Assembly (NCBI GenBank): GCA_964035795.1
Contig: OZ038324.1
Coordinates: 2,600,025 to 2,664,024, forward strand
Origin: Pterobdella sp. o SKG-2022
Taxonomy: Eukaryota > Annelida > Clitellata > Hirudinida > Piscicolidae
Length of the DNA: 64,000 nucleotides
Direction: 5' to 3'
Shown piece by piece: positions 1 through 11,800 of this stretch. Both the position numbers and the translations under genes were made by a program. Within the stretch, counting starts at the first letter, position 1. Each line of letters opens with the position of its first letter. The notes beneath the pieces were generated by a model. The model was given only the letters and a program-made list of their open reading frames with translations. It had not been told where the DNA came from and did not search any database.

Positions 1-2074
1 CATGCCCATCGTTAAGCAATAATAAGTCATTCAAACACTTTAGTCACAAACTCAGACTATTGAGATACTGTAACCACAATAAGGTTGTTCATTCACTAAC
101 GAAAATATTTAAAAAAGTAATTTTGAAACAACAGTGAGTTTCATAGTGAATTTATTCAGTATATCAAAATTAATTTAAAACTGCAACAACACTGAATTTC
201 ATGAGTCATTTATCTAAAGTATTCGGTTAACTTTTTCTGTTTGAGATTGTTTTGACTTATTCCCAGAAGGACATCCTCACACTGATTTGTGACGTCATCT
301 AATGTATCCCAAGAAAAGGACCTGTCATTATCCGCAGTTTTCAGACGTCTGTTAGCCAAAATAAAGCGATAGTCTTGAACATGACGTTAAAAGGCATCTG
401 CCCAAAGCTAGACATTAAAAGGCATCTACGTCCCAGCGTTTACGCCTGCTAGTTGGTGGGGCTGCTACCCTTTCAGGGTACAAATCTAAACGACCCTGTC
501 CTCCAGTAATTCTTTGGGGTTACTAATTTTATCTTGTTCCAAGATAATTTTTTGGAGGACTCCACACAGACTGTTTCATCAGTCTGCTCTCATCAGGCTA
601 GTTTCTTAAAACAAGTTCTTAATGTGCAAAGAAACATCCTAAGACCAACACTAACAGTCTGATGACGAAGATAGGGTACGTTCCTAACTTAAACGGCGGA
701 ACATGAGGGTAACATAAAAAAAAGAGCGATAGTGAAGTTTAAGATTTTTTATGATGCCAGCGTTCATTGGCTGGGTGACACTTGTAGTGTTTGGTGGCAA
801 AAAAACCAATTCCACATTTCTATGAAAGAGTGAGCTGGGCAGTTGTCCACAAGGGGGGCTATGTGTCGGCCTTCAAGTTACACCTTCCTGTCCAATTTTC
901 TCATTCAATCTTCAAATAATGCTCCTGTCATCCATGCTTTTTGTTCGCTGTGTATTCTACCGGTACAGTGACATTTTTGAAGGCACGTGGTCTCTTGCTC
1001 TTGCCAAAGACAAATAAAGGCAATTTTTCTTACTCATCCATATTGGCACCCACCAATACAGTAATTCTAGTTTTTGGCTGTTTTGTTTTAGGGTAAGTTT
1101 TTTCTGGAAAACCAAGAGAGTTGTCTGAAAGAAGCTTCCAAAAAAGACCAGTCTCAGCTGCATTATAAATCTCAGATGGCCTGTGCTTCTGCAAAATTCC
1201 ATTTAACGTCTTTTTTCCAATGACGCACAACCTCAGTATCCACTCCGCCTGACTCACTAGCCTTATGTACACAAACAATGTCATATCTCTTTTTGAACCT
1301 GTCAATCCATGAGGCGGGTATTGGTGTGGTGTCATTTGGGTGGATTTTTAAGTGAAACTTATTAGCTTGTTGTAAAAGCATACATCCATCAACTCGAAGA
1401 TCCGGCAGTGAAAACATTTGTCTAAACCAAAAAATCATTGCTTTGTCAACATCGGAATGAGTCACAGTACGAGCTCTTTTAACGGAAGTTGTTCTGGACC
1501 CTGGACTGACGCACTCTGCTTCAATTTTCTCCCGGTTTTTCATGATATCATCCAAGGTGCTTAGACTCAAACTAAATTGTGCAGCAATATCTTTCAGCTT
1601 CATTGATTTGTTGGCATCCACATAATTGATTATATGCAACTTCTCCTCGTATGTTTTAGTCTTTATTTTCTTTTGATTGTTGTTTTATTAGCCATACTGA
1701 TGTCTCAAACAAGTCTCGACTAAGTGCCGTCAAGCAGCCATAGCATAGAACAAAAAGTCAAGAAACTAAAAAGTTTTTCTTTCAAATTGGATAAAAAAGA
1801 AACAAAACATTGAAAATATTGAATAAATAAATTTTGGAAAAAAATTAAAAAAACTGAAATTTTCGAACGTGCGACTTAAGCGGGGTTAAATGCACAGGAA
1901 TGTACGTAAATGTACTAATGAATTTGTCCGATATAAGCGAAAATCCGACTTGTAGAAGTCGACTTATGAGCAGATTTTTAATTTAAATTAACAGTCATTT
2001 AAAGGTTTCATAAATTTAGTCCGAGATAAACGAATTTCCGACTTATACGAATCCGGCATAAGCGAGGTTTACTG
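1..2074 (-). mobile_element. Tigger/pogo-like DNA transposon, decayed; left end not resolved
   Basis: A transposase relic on the minus strand is followed by subterminal repeats of the type CCGACTTATACGAATCCGG (about 1915-2060). The element ends in AAGCGAGGTTTACTG at 2060-2074, which matches the reverse complement of the CAGTAAACCTCGCTT terminus known from Tigger-type elements. It is followed by TATA, consistent with a TA target site. I could not find the opposite terminus, so the left boundary is either outside the window or degraded. Confidence 0.7.
210..1695 (-). pseudogene. Tigger/pogo (CENP-B/jerky-like) transposase pseudogene
   Basis: Read on the minus strand from an ATG at 1695, the frame shifts after about ten codons and then gives a CENP-B-type helix-turn-helix (TYEEKLHIINYVDANKS, then LKDIAAQFSLSLSTLDDI, about 1660-1545). 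A second CENPB/Tc5 DNA-binding domain with ASWIDRFKKRYDI follows. After another frame change comes a DDE_1 nuclease domain: IYNAAETGLFW (about 1165), MTGALFED (about 930), VDNCPAH (about 850) and QPMNAGIIKNLKLHYR (about 770). It ends with a tail containing KKLTEYF and a stop at 210. The first catalytic Asp of the family (NADETG) reads Ala here and the third (QPMDQG-like) reads Asn. With the frameshifts, it is dead. Confidence 0.75.
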
Positions 2075-2366
2075 TATATACAAACGTTTCATAAATCAGT
2101 CAAACCCTCGTCGAAGCAAACCATCTTCCCGCGATCAATAAAAATCAATATTTTAACGTTTATTTGAAACTTTGCAAAAAAATATTTTTAAAAAGTCAAT
2201 AATGTACATAGTTTAAAAGTAAACGTCCAAATGAAAAGATAGTGATGATGTTGAAGCGTTTAATGATTAAGTAAACAATCAGACAGTCAACATAATGGAC
2301 TACCCTATCATTATAAATTCAACAAAAAATCAAACTGAATAAACTAATATTTAATCTATTTTATAT
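2075..2366. repeat. 290-bp direct repeat, copy 1 (upstream of the M12B-like gene)
   Basis: This copy is nearly identical to 8547-8841, with about seven small differences seen by eye. It starts exactly at the end of the Tigger element. It contains no ORF and its ends show no TG...CA, so it does not look like an LTR. The function is unknown. Confidence 0.85.
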
Positions 2367-2756
2367 TGAGCATCAGGTGCATTTAGTTGATGAATATTGG
2401 AGTGATTCATTGGGTTAGAGCATAAATATGATTAGATCATAAATACGAGCTGCTTTCAAAGTAACCTTTGAAGACAACAAATTGAAATAACTTGGGAAAA
2501 GTCAATAATGAAGATCATTTGAAAATGAACGTGGGTTTTTATAGAGATGACTTTATTTCGAGATTTTTAAGAAAAAAATCGAACTAAATCCATGACAGAT
2601 CAAACAGAGATGTTCAAAATGATTCATTTTACTTGAATGCTTTTTTTTCAGACAAACGCTAAACTTTTATAATATTTGCACAAAAAACAACATTTTCATT
2701 GTAATAGAATCAATGAAACAAACCTTGAAGTTAAATAGAAGTTTAGAATCTACGAC

Positions 2757-2861
2757 AATTAGCCCCTGTTCCACAGTGTGTTTTCGCTACATTAAATTTG
2801 TAGCAAGCGCTTTGATCTATAAGAAAAAGCGTTTTTTAAATACCGCATTACATTACATTAC
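2757..2861 (+). mobile_element. tRNA-derived SINE, body and tail only
   Basis: This is the body of the SINE family seen complete at 32561-32743: CTGTTCCACAGTGTGTTTTC, then GCAAGCGCTTTGATCTATAA, then a CATTACATTACATTA tail. The tRNA-like head is missing. The copy ends about 45 bp upstream of the start codon of the M12B-like gene, so it may contribute to that gene's promoter or 5' UTR. Confidence 0.75.
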
Positions 2862-2906
2862 GTGAATAAATATTCAGTTCATGGGTTTTTGGGGTACCAC
2901 TTCAAA

Positions 2907-5900
2907 ATGAAAAGTTTCCTACTCATATTTGCTTTCATTTGCTCCTTCGTGTTTGTTAGTGCTGCAGGTAACTACATTTTCACAAATTTTGTTTAACTTT
3001 TATTAATAGTACTTTTTAGGATATTTTTTAAAAAAATGTAATATTTGCACAATACTATTTTTAAACTATCTGATATTCTCCAGAGAAACGAAATGTGACC
3101 ATTGAAGTGAGCATCGTCACAGATTTTGGACTATTTAAGAAGTTTGTTGATAAATTTTTAAAAAATCTGTATTTAGTTATATATGAAATTATAAAGCTAT
3201 TTCTTATTAACTTCATACTTTGATGGTGATGAGTTGTTGTTGTTGTTCAGCGCCAACTTCCAACACTCATTTGACACTCTTTGGAGCGAGTACCGAATGA
3301 AACTTGTAGCTTCGAGTTGTTTGTGACTTTTGGTGAGCAGTGAAAAAATGAGAGATGGATTCTCGAAATGCCTTGTGGTTGGAAGCTGACGTGGTTTAGA
3401 AACCTCTTCGACACTCCTGTTGGAGTGCACACCCGGCACCACGAGAAGGTGGGTTTTCTCGCCGGGCTGATGTTGATGAAGACCTTACAGTCTATGTAGA
3501 AGCCTATAATGGGCATGAAAAATAACTTTTTGTAAAGTTCGTCAATAATTGTAAAATTGGAGAGGTATTATGGGGAACACCGTATGTTGAAAAAAAAACA
3601 GTTTTCCTACGATATGGGTTTTTGTGCCTAAACATGGTGGAAGGAAATAAAGATGGGTTTATATTTTTGGTTTAAGAGTTTTTTCAGCAGTTTTTTGATC
3701 GGTGAGAAAAAAATATCTTGTCTTGCATGAAGATGTCTTTTTTTGGTTGGAATGTTATTGGTCGTGGAAATTTGATTGTTGTTGATCTTAAGTAAAGTTG
3801 TTTTAACGATAAAGTGGTTGAATGTTGACTAATTATTTGAAATCTAGGATGTTTGAAATAGGCGCTTGAAATGCTCTCAGCTTTTTTCCAGTTTTCAAAT
3901 GGCTGTGAAAATGTATGTTATGCAAGAAGCTCCCTTTATTCAACATGATTCACTTTTTGAAAATTTTTATCAAAAATTGAAGTTTTTTATAGGGTTTATT
4001 TTATTTGTTTTTTGTGATTGATTATTTTATAAAACAAAACACTTTTGTGTTTTTTTTTGTTTTTCTTATCGATCTTTCCAAATAGAGCTGAACATTTTTT
4101 GATTTGAATTTTAGTTTAATGTGTTAAAAAAATAATTTTTTTAATTTATACTTTTGAATTAAACTTGCTTGTGTGATGGTTGTGGTGTGAGGATGAAAAG
4201 CATAATTTCTATCTAGATTAATTTTCTGGTATAAATTTTTCAGAATTTAACGTAATTTTTGGATGCTTTTTTTTGAATAAATTTTGTTGATACTATGTAT
4301 TATTTTCTCTTTTTAAATTTTATTTGTTTTGATTATTTGTCTATATTCAAATTTGCAGTTTATTTTCTATATGTTTTATGACACTTGTTTAAGAATGATG
4401 TTTCAAGAAAAGAGGGACTGAAGTTTTGTTTTAAAAGCATAAATGGTCAAAAAAGGGAGTATATAAGTGTTTGCCAAGAAATTGATAGTGAAGAATTTGA
4501 AGTTTGGAAAACTAGTTTTCTTGTTTGAACAAGTTCTTGTATGAGCATTGGTGTAAATCTGTTACCCGCCAAAAGCCTATTTTTGGGAAGCGTAAATAAA
4601 CGAATATATTTTTATATGATTCATAGTATGATTAATTATTAGTTTTAATTGATTGTATTAGATTTAATCTTTAGAAAATAGAAGTTTTCAGTTTTATCAT
4701 GTTTGTGAAATTATTGGCTTTAATATTTACTAACTTTTACAAAAATTTCAAAATACTTTTTTGTATAATGAAGCAGTTCATAGTAAAAAAATATTAAATT
4801 TTCCTATAGCCTTAATGCGGTTGGTAACGGGTTAAAGATTTTTAGGGTGTTAAAATTCAAAATGGACGTGCGTGTTCTCATTTTCATCTTCTATCATTTT
4901 TTGGTGGGAAATTTTTCTAATTGTGCACTATTTTTAGCTCAAGTAAAAAGCCTTTCTCAAAAAACACTGGCGAGGAAGTCTACATCCGGCACCTATTGTA
5001 TTCTGAAATAACTAGATTAAGCCTACCCGTGCTGGCAACTTTCAAGAGTCTGGTGGACAACTGAATTTATGTGAATATTTTCTCTTTTCACTATTGCACG
5101 TTTCTTACCTAATTTGTTTCATAATTTTGCTGTCGGTTTTGACCCGTAACTGAACCTGGTAACGTTCGTTTTGGTGTATGGCGTCATTCACCACTGCGCT
5201 GACCGGGCCAAATTTTTGTGGGCCTTTTATACTTTGCTTATTCTTGTGTTTTTGAGCAAAAAACTTTGATGCTATCTGATGCTATAATATTTTCATAGTA
5301 ATTATAAGTTAAGTTTGGTCTCATGATGTTGATATAAAAAAATATAATGATGATTATTGTTAAAATTTTTTGTGGAAATCAGATTTTTTTTCAAATTTAG
5401 TTTTTTTCCATATAAAACGCAAAGTTCAAAAACTTCAAATTTCCAGATGGTTAGCCTTTTACAACAAAGATGGCGTTGAAGCGGTCAAAGGAATTTATTA
5501 TATGTACTCTAATGTTTTCAGAAGAGTGAGTCTTATTTTTCGAAATTAACCATCAAAACTTCGCTACTGTGTTTTCAATAATTTGATCAAAGTTCGTTGA
5601 AGTAGCAAGCAAAATAAAATGTCATTTTATCTTCCCAACTCAGGTGAGAGAAAGGTTCTGGGGCGTGGAGATGGATGGTGTGAGATTTGATATCAGATTC
5701 GCCAATACACACGTCGCTTACGTAAGATGATTGTCTTTATCGCGAATTGATGGAACCATGGTTGATATGTAAAAAACATGGGTTGGAGTACATACCTAAG
5801 AAGTTATATTTGGATTTTTTAGTTTTGTTGGGTATGAGAGGTATTTTTCCAAGCCTCGTTTCAAATGTGTATTTCTTCAATACTTTTAAAGAACTTTTCA

Positions 5901-8374
5901 GTGAAAAACCTTTCTGGTTCATCTTTTTTCAAAAATTAGCGTAGTTAAAAACTGTTTATACATTTCTGCTTGAGTGCTTTACCAGATTCACGAGAAGATA
6001 ATTTGTCAAACTGAAAATAAAAATAAATTCGAGTTGTAAAATTGTTTACAGAGTGCAAAAAATGCTTCTTTCATAGAAGAACTCGTACAAGGTGGTACTA
6101 TCGACTCGAATGAAGCTGTAAAAGCTTTGAAAAACTTTGTTAAAACTTCTCCTCTCAATTTCAACTCTTCAGATGTGAATGTTTTAGTGACTGGGTGAGA
6201 ATTGAAAAAGTTTTCAAAATATATTATTCAAATAAAATGAAGCAGAAAAACTTTGAAAATTAAGTTAAAAAACAAAAGAAGCACAATGATAAAATGAGAT
6301 AAAACCTTTCTAGCTACAAACTGAATGCTGACCAAGAGAGTTTCCTAGATGGGACCCTGATCAGTGGAGACCAAGTGAACATGGTGATAACAGAGGTGGG
6401 ACAACATCGCACCACTGACATACTTACCAGGAAACTTTCTGAAGCGTTCGTTTACAAATTCTAATTTATTATTGATATTTATGAAAAGTCATTACTTGTG
6501 AAGAATCATGTTTGATTTAAATTGCTAGTGAAGTTGAAATGATACTATTCAAAATTAAACATTTCAGTTTAGGTGGCTTCAGTGATGTTATCTACGGTTC
6601 CAACAATGAGAAGTTCATCATGACAGCAGATCGCAAAGAAGAAAACTTTGACCATGTTGAAAACATTGATAAATTTTCCCCTGACACTCAAAAGGCGTTT
6701 GAAAGTTTTTTCAAAGAGTAAGTTCGAATCTTGAAATAAATACAAACTTCACTAAATAACTTTATAGAAAAATTTATTTCTTTATAAAGCTTTCCGTCGA
6801 ATGTAGGAAATTTTCAGACGTTCATTAAGACAGCAAAAACGGTTTCAATTTTCATTAAGTTTAACCTTTAAAACGTTTTCATCAAAACTTTTTAAAAAGC
6901 TATTTGAGATATTTTTGCTGTTTTAATAAATTTATCAAAAAATTCAACTAATACTTCCGGAAGATAATAAAATTAATTCAAGCTTCATGTAAAAACTATT
7001 ATCCTAATATTTCATAACACCAGCAAACAGTATTCTTGGGAGGAAAATTCTCCAGTAGAAGACAAATTTGACGTGTATTGGTGTGCCAGCACTCACCCTC
7101 TTGGACAGACCTATCCTGCCCATCGTCAATGCAAGTTCATCTATGGAGCTGGTTCTAGTACTTGTACTGTGAGTCTATCTTCTAAATAAAGTGTGATAAA
7201 TATATACCAAAACAATTGTTCTATTCGAGTGTTATAATAGAAGCCATATGAATTCAAATTCATGGAAATCATTATAGGACGAAACAAGTGTGCAAGTAGA
7301 TATCTGTTTGAGACTGGGGTGCACCGATCCGCAGAACAATTTCAAGTGCACTTTTGCAGGGGATCAGAGAGCTTATGACCGTACTTCTTGTGGCAACGGG
7401 TGTGGGCAGTGGTGTCTGGGAGCCAAATGTGTCACCGATGAAAAAGCTCCGCCCATCACCAAGTATTTCTGTTTTCATAGAGTTTCATTGGTCATGCAAA
7501 GTATTAGTTCTATAAGAGCATATGTACAATTGCCTCTCAAATATCTGAACTTTTTGGAACCTTATCCTAATAGTTTTTTAAATAGAAGCACCTTAGTCTG
7601 GAAAGTCTAGTTAAGACATTTTCAAAATCTTGGCTGAAATTCCGTTGTATTGTTTTCAAGGCAAGAAGAGCTTGTTTAACAAATAGGAATTAAAGTCAAA
7701 ACAATTCATTATTCAAGCTGAAAAGTTGCCATTTTAACAGATCTTGATTATTTTTTTGACTTTCATTTTTGTCCCTACTTTACCGAATGTCATAAAAACC
7801 TGTTTTGATTAACTCCACAAAATATTTACTCCTGTGCTTCCATATTCACTGGAAGCTTCTTTTTGTGATAATTTTTGCGGAAACTCACTATAGTTCGTTA
7901 AGTTTCTTATGAACATAATCCAAACTCTACCTCCATTAGATACGTTGAAGTACAAATATATTGTGGTTGATTAAAAAATTGAGCTGCATCAAAACAAGAT
8001 TATATGAGAATGTTTATGAAATGATTGGAACTAATATAATTTAAATTTTTTGTTTTTTCACTTAGACGTTTTTTGAATATCCAAAAAAAACTGAGCTTAA
8101 CAGACTAGTCTATTAACAAAAACGATTTGAATCAAACACTTTTATAACTGAATAATAATACGAAGCTTTTCGTAAGTTGGACTCACAATATCAAGTATAC
8201 AAACTTACGAAAAGTTTCGTCTTATTAATCAGTTAATAAAATTGAGATTATTTTGACCTCACAAATGTAGTTCGAAATATTGAAGACCAACTAAATATCT
8301 ATATATTATTTAATTTCATTGTTTGACTTACAAAATTGTATTTCAGGTACGACTATTACGTGAAATACCCTTGA
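2907..8374 (+). CDS. Secreted M12B (reprolysin/ADAM-like) metalloprotease homologue with degenerate zinc site
   Basis: Ten exons keep one frame with GT-AG borders: 2907-2967, 3084-3141, 5447-5525, 5644-5721, 6052-6194, 6314-6445, 6568-6717, 7024-7168, 7278-7462, 8347-8374. The product is 352 aa. Residues 1-20 are a signal peptide (MKSFLLIFAFICSFVFVSAA). It runs straight into the first strand of an M12B domain (VTIEVSIVTDFGLFKK), so no propeptide is encoded. The place of HExxHxxGxxHD is taken by RKLSEALGGFSD (179-190). Gly and Asp remain, but the three His ligands and the catalytic Glu are Arg, Glu, Ser and Lys. The Met-turn (FIMTA, Met202) is kept. Residues 235-343 resemble an ADAM/ADAMTS Cys-rich region (QCKFIYG; TSCGNGCGQWCLGAKCV). 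The family cleaves extracellular proteins; this copy is probably not catalytic. The uninterrupted frame across ten exons argues against a simple pseudogene. A poly(A) signal lies at 8444. Confidence 0.8.
3230..3530. repeat. Interspersed repeat inside intron 2 of the M12B-like gene
   Basis: A GC-richer island in an AT-rich intron begins TTGTTGTTGTTCAGCGCCAA. A related start (GTTGTTGTTGAGCGCCAACTT) occurs at 56624-56645 in a Wnt11 intron. Short minus-strand ORFs here look like no known family. Its class is not recognised. Confidence 0.45.
8141..8240. repeat. Inverted-repeat (MITE-like) element, copy A
   Basis: About 40-bp arms flank a short spacer, with the core ACGAAGCTTTTCGTAAGTT facing AACTTACGAAAAGTTTCGT. 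It lies in the last intron of the M12B-like gene. A second member with nearly the same core is at 59921-60031. Confidence 0.7.
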
Positions 8375-8443
8375 AATGGAAGCAATCGAAAAGCTTTGAT
8401 CATCTAAAGATTGTGCGGTTGAATTAATTTCTAGTTTGAATTG

Positions 8444-8449
8444 AATAAA
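8444..8449 (+). terminator. Poly(A) signal of the M12B-like gene
   Basis: A canonical AATAAA lies 70 bp after the TGA stop at 8372-8374, in the right position to end this transcript. Confidence 0.6.
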
Positions 8450-8546
8450 GAAAATTGAAATGAGTTATTTCATGTTATTATATATAATTGAATGATTTGC
8501 ATTTCAAAATCTCATTCACCACTTGCTCCAGCATAACACTAAACAA

Positions 8547-8841
8547 CTATATACAACCGTTTCATAAATCAAAGTCAAACCCTCGTCGAAGCAAACCATC
8601 TTCCCGCGATCAATAAAAATCAATATTTTAACGTTTATTTGAAACTTTGCAAAAAAATATTTTCAAAAAGTCAATAATGTACATAGTTTAAAAGTAAACG
8701 TCCAAATGAAAAGATAGTGATGATGTTGAAGCGCTTAATGATTAAGTAAACGATCAGACAGTCAACATAATGGACTACCCTATCATTATAAATTCAACAA
8801 AAAATCAAACTGAATAAACTAATATTTAATCTATTGTATAT
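8547..8841. repeat. 290-bp direct repeat, copy 2 (between the M12B-like and ASXL 3' ends)
   Basis: Same orientation and nearly the same sequence as 2075-2366. It sits about 100 bp after the M12B-like poly(A) signal and about 30 bp beyond the ASXL-like stop codon. It contains TTTATT (AATAAA on the minus strand) near 8635, which could serve as the poly(A) signal of the minus-strand gene. Confidence 0.85.
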
Positions 8842-8873
8842 AAGTATTATGAGGAATTATAATATAAATACAT

Positions 8874-11800
8874 TTAAGAGTGTTCCAGATGATATGGTAT
8901 GACAATGATTTTATTTTTAGCTGTGCTTGTATTATTATTGCATATTATTTGGTTATTATTATTATAGTTAATAAAAATATTATTGTTGTTGTTGATAAGA
9001 CTATTGTTATTGTTGATAAGACTATTGTTATTGTTGATAAGACTATTGTTATTGTTGATAAGAATATTATTATTATTAGGATTATTATTATTGCTCAAAA
9101 GGAGATTATTACTATTATTGATAAGATTATTATTGTTGTTATTGTTAATAAAATTATTATTATTATTGATGTGGTTATTATTATTGTTATTATCGGTGAT
9201 GTTATTGTTATAAATAGGAGCAGTGGTGAGAGGATTCAATATGTTGAGGACGTTAATGTTGCTGTGTTGTAGGTAGTTCATGCCATTTAATATGCATATA
9301 ACGTTATTATTTTTATTATTATTAGTAATTGTATTATTATTATAAATATTATTATTATTGTTATCATTATTATTATTATCCTGCTCATTGTTCTTTTTAA
9401 TAATAGTTTTATGACTAATGCTGTTGGTTATGTTTTTACTATTAGCTAAGACATAACAGTTATTGTCGCTAATTGAACGTCTGATTGACCCGTTGACCAT
9501 AATATTATTATTGTTATTATTATCACTATTATCAATGTTATTACTAATAATAATAGTACTGGTAGAGGTAGGAATATTCTTAGTATTATTATCATTACTA
9601 TTAATATTAAGTTTATTCCTTTCATTTATTTTTCTGCATAGGTGCTTAATAGTTTCCTTTTGGACAGGGTTATTACTCTTGAATGTTTTGTTGTTCTCGT
9701 TGAAAAATATCACTTCGTTGTTGCTTGGCAGAAAATTGTTGCCGGAAGTAAGCGTAGTAATTTTATTATTACTAACGGTGTAATCATTATTGACATTGTT
9801 GTTATTGTTAACGGTATTATTATTATTGTTAATGGTGTTATTATTATTATTATTATTTTTATTATTATCGTTAACGGGATGAGAGATGTCCGGTGCAGTG
9901 TGAACTTTCTTCAATAAAACAAACCTATTATTATTATTATTATTATTGATTTTGTTGATTTTATTTGTATTATTATTGTTGTTATTATGTATTGTGCTAA
10001 CAAAAGTATGGTTTTGTGGAGTTATGAAGATCGTTTGTGATTGGCTGGTGTGTAAATGTGTGGTTAGGTGTTTTGAATTATTTACATTAAAAGTATTATT
10101 ATTAGTAGTATTGGTATTATTATTACTATTGACAAAGTTATTGTTGTTATAAACATTGTTGTGTGTGTATAATTCATTGAAGGATTGTTGCCTTGAGTTG
10201 TGTATAATTTTGTGGCTATTAGACAGACGTAGGTTGTTGACACTAGGTGCTGAGAGTTGATTGGTTGCTGGACTAGAAGGAAATTTATTGGTTAATGATA
10301 TTATACCCGTATTGGCCGATTGAAGAAACGAGATGTTTTCATTGGAAGCCGAAATAGCAAATTGAGAATTATTAATAGCTTGATCTTTATTGGTTGAAGA
10401 ATTTGTGCCGATGTTTGGATTGGCTAGATAAACAGCCGGTAGGTTTTTATTGGTTGAGGATAATATGAAGTTGGTTTGCTTGAGGAAGGAGGCTACCTTC
10501 AGTTTGAACTGCGCCCCATCGTCCAACTTGCCGCTTGTATTATTTTTATTATGATTGTCCTTACCATTATTTATATCGTTATCATTTACATTGTTACATT
10601 TAATAACATTATTATTATTATTGTGGTTAATTTTTGCTGTATTGTGGATGAGTACGTTATTAAAATCGTTGTTGTTGGTGGCCACACTACTCAAGACACC
10701 CGAAAATGTTGTTTTGACCATGTTGTTGTTGGCGTGGGCGAGAGTGGTGGAGAGTGGAGTAGGGGTTTTGGTACCATTGTTGCATAAGAGCTTGATATCA
10801 TTGTTGTTGTTGCATAAGTGGTTGGAGATGTTGTTCTTCTTGCGGTTACTGAAGAGTTTTCTGATGTTTTGGCATAAGACCTCTTTGGACGGCTTGTATG
10901 TATCCTCGCCCTTATTATTCGCTTCATTATTATTATTGTTTTTATCAACATTATTATTTTTGCTTTTATTATGATTATTATTATTATTATTGAAGTTAAC
11001 TTTTTTATTATTGATGTTATCTTCATAAAAAGAATCTTTGGAACTATAATCATGATCAATAATATTGAAGCGTTTATTATTTAAAATTCTCCCACTTTTG
11101 GACACTCCCCTTTCTACGTAAGAATACTTTTTGTGGTTATTTATAGAAAATTTGACGTCATTCGACGATTTTTTCAAGTTATTTTTAATTCTCTTTGCAG
11201 TATGTTTGAAGGTAGAGGCGCATTTTTTCCTTTTCATACCTACCCTAGAAGGCCGTTCTTTTAAATTCATGTTGTATCTTTTATTAGCAACTCTCCCACC
11301 GCCATCATCGTCACCACAACTAATCGACGGAGTCATATCACCATCATCATCATCACCACCATTATTGAGAGCTTCATAGTCATCGCTGAAATCTTGATCG
11401 TTGATATTGAAGATATAACGCTTGTCAGGTTTATCATTATCATCGCCCGTGGGCGTGTCTTCAAAATGTTGAATCTGTCGGGTTTGTTATTTTTATTGTC
11501 GATAATTAACAGAGTATAATAATAACCATACAATAAAAAAATAATAATATAAATATGCAAAACTCATAAAAGTGATTTTTAACCCAGTTTAATAACAATT
11601 ATAATAACAATATTATTATTATTGTTGTGTAATCATTCGGTAAATAATAATGGGAAGAACAAAAATCTTCCTGGCTTTCTCAACCAAAGTATCAGGGAAA
11701 CTAGTTGCATTTATTATTGATAGTAAATATCAATAACTATTTTAAAACATGATTAGAATGTTCCAATATTTATTATGACGCTCCATCGCTCTCTATTACA

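Noticed and set aside
7290..7610. 106-codon ORF as a separate small Cys-rich secreted gene
   Set aside because: It is exon 9 of the M12B-like gene read through its splice donor at 7462 into the intron.
2075..8841. LTR retrotransposon with the two direct repeats as LTRs
   Set aside because: The repeats lack TG...CA ends, and the interior is an intron-containing cellular-type gene without gag or pol.
8880..11059. Plus-strand Leu/Ile/Val-rich ORFs that look like membrane proteins
   Set aside because: They are antisense readings of the AAT/AAC-rich ASXL-like exon.
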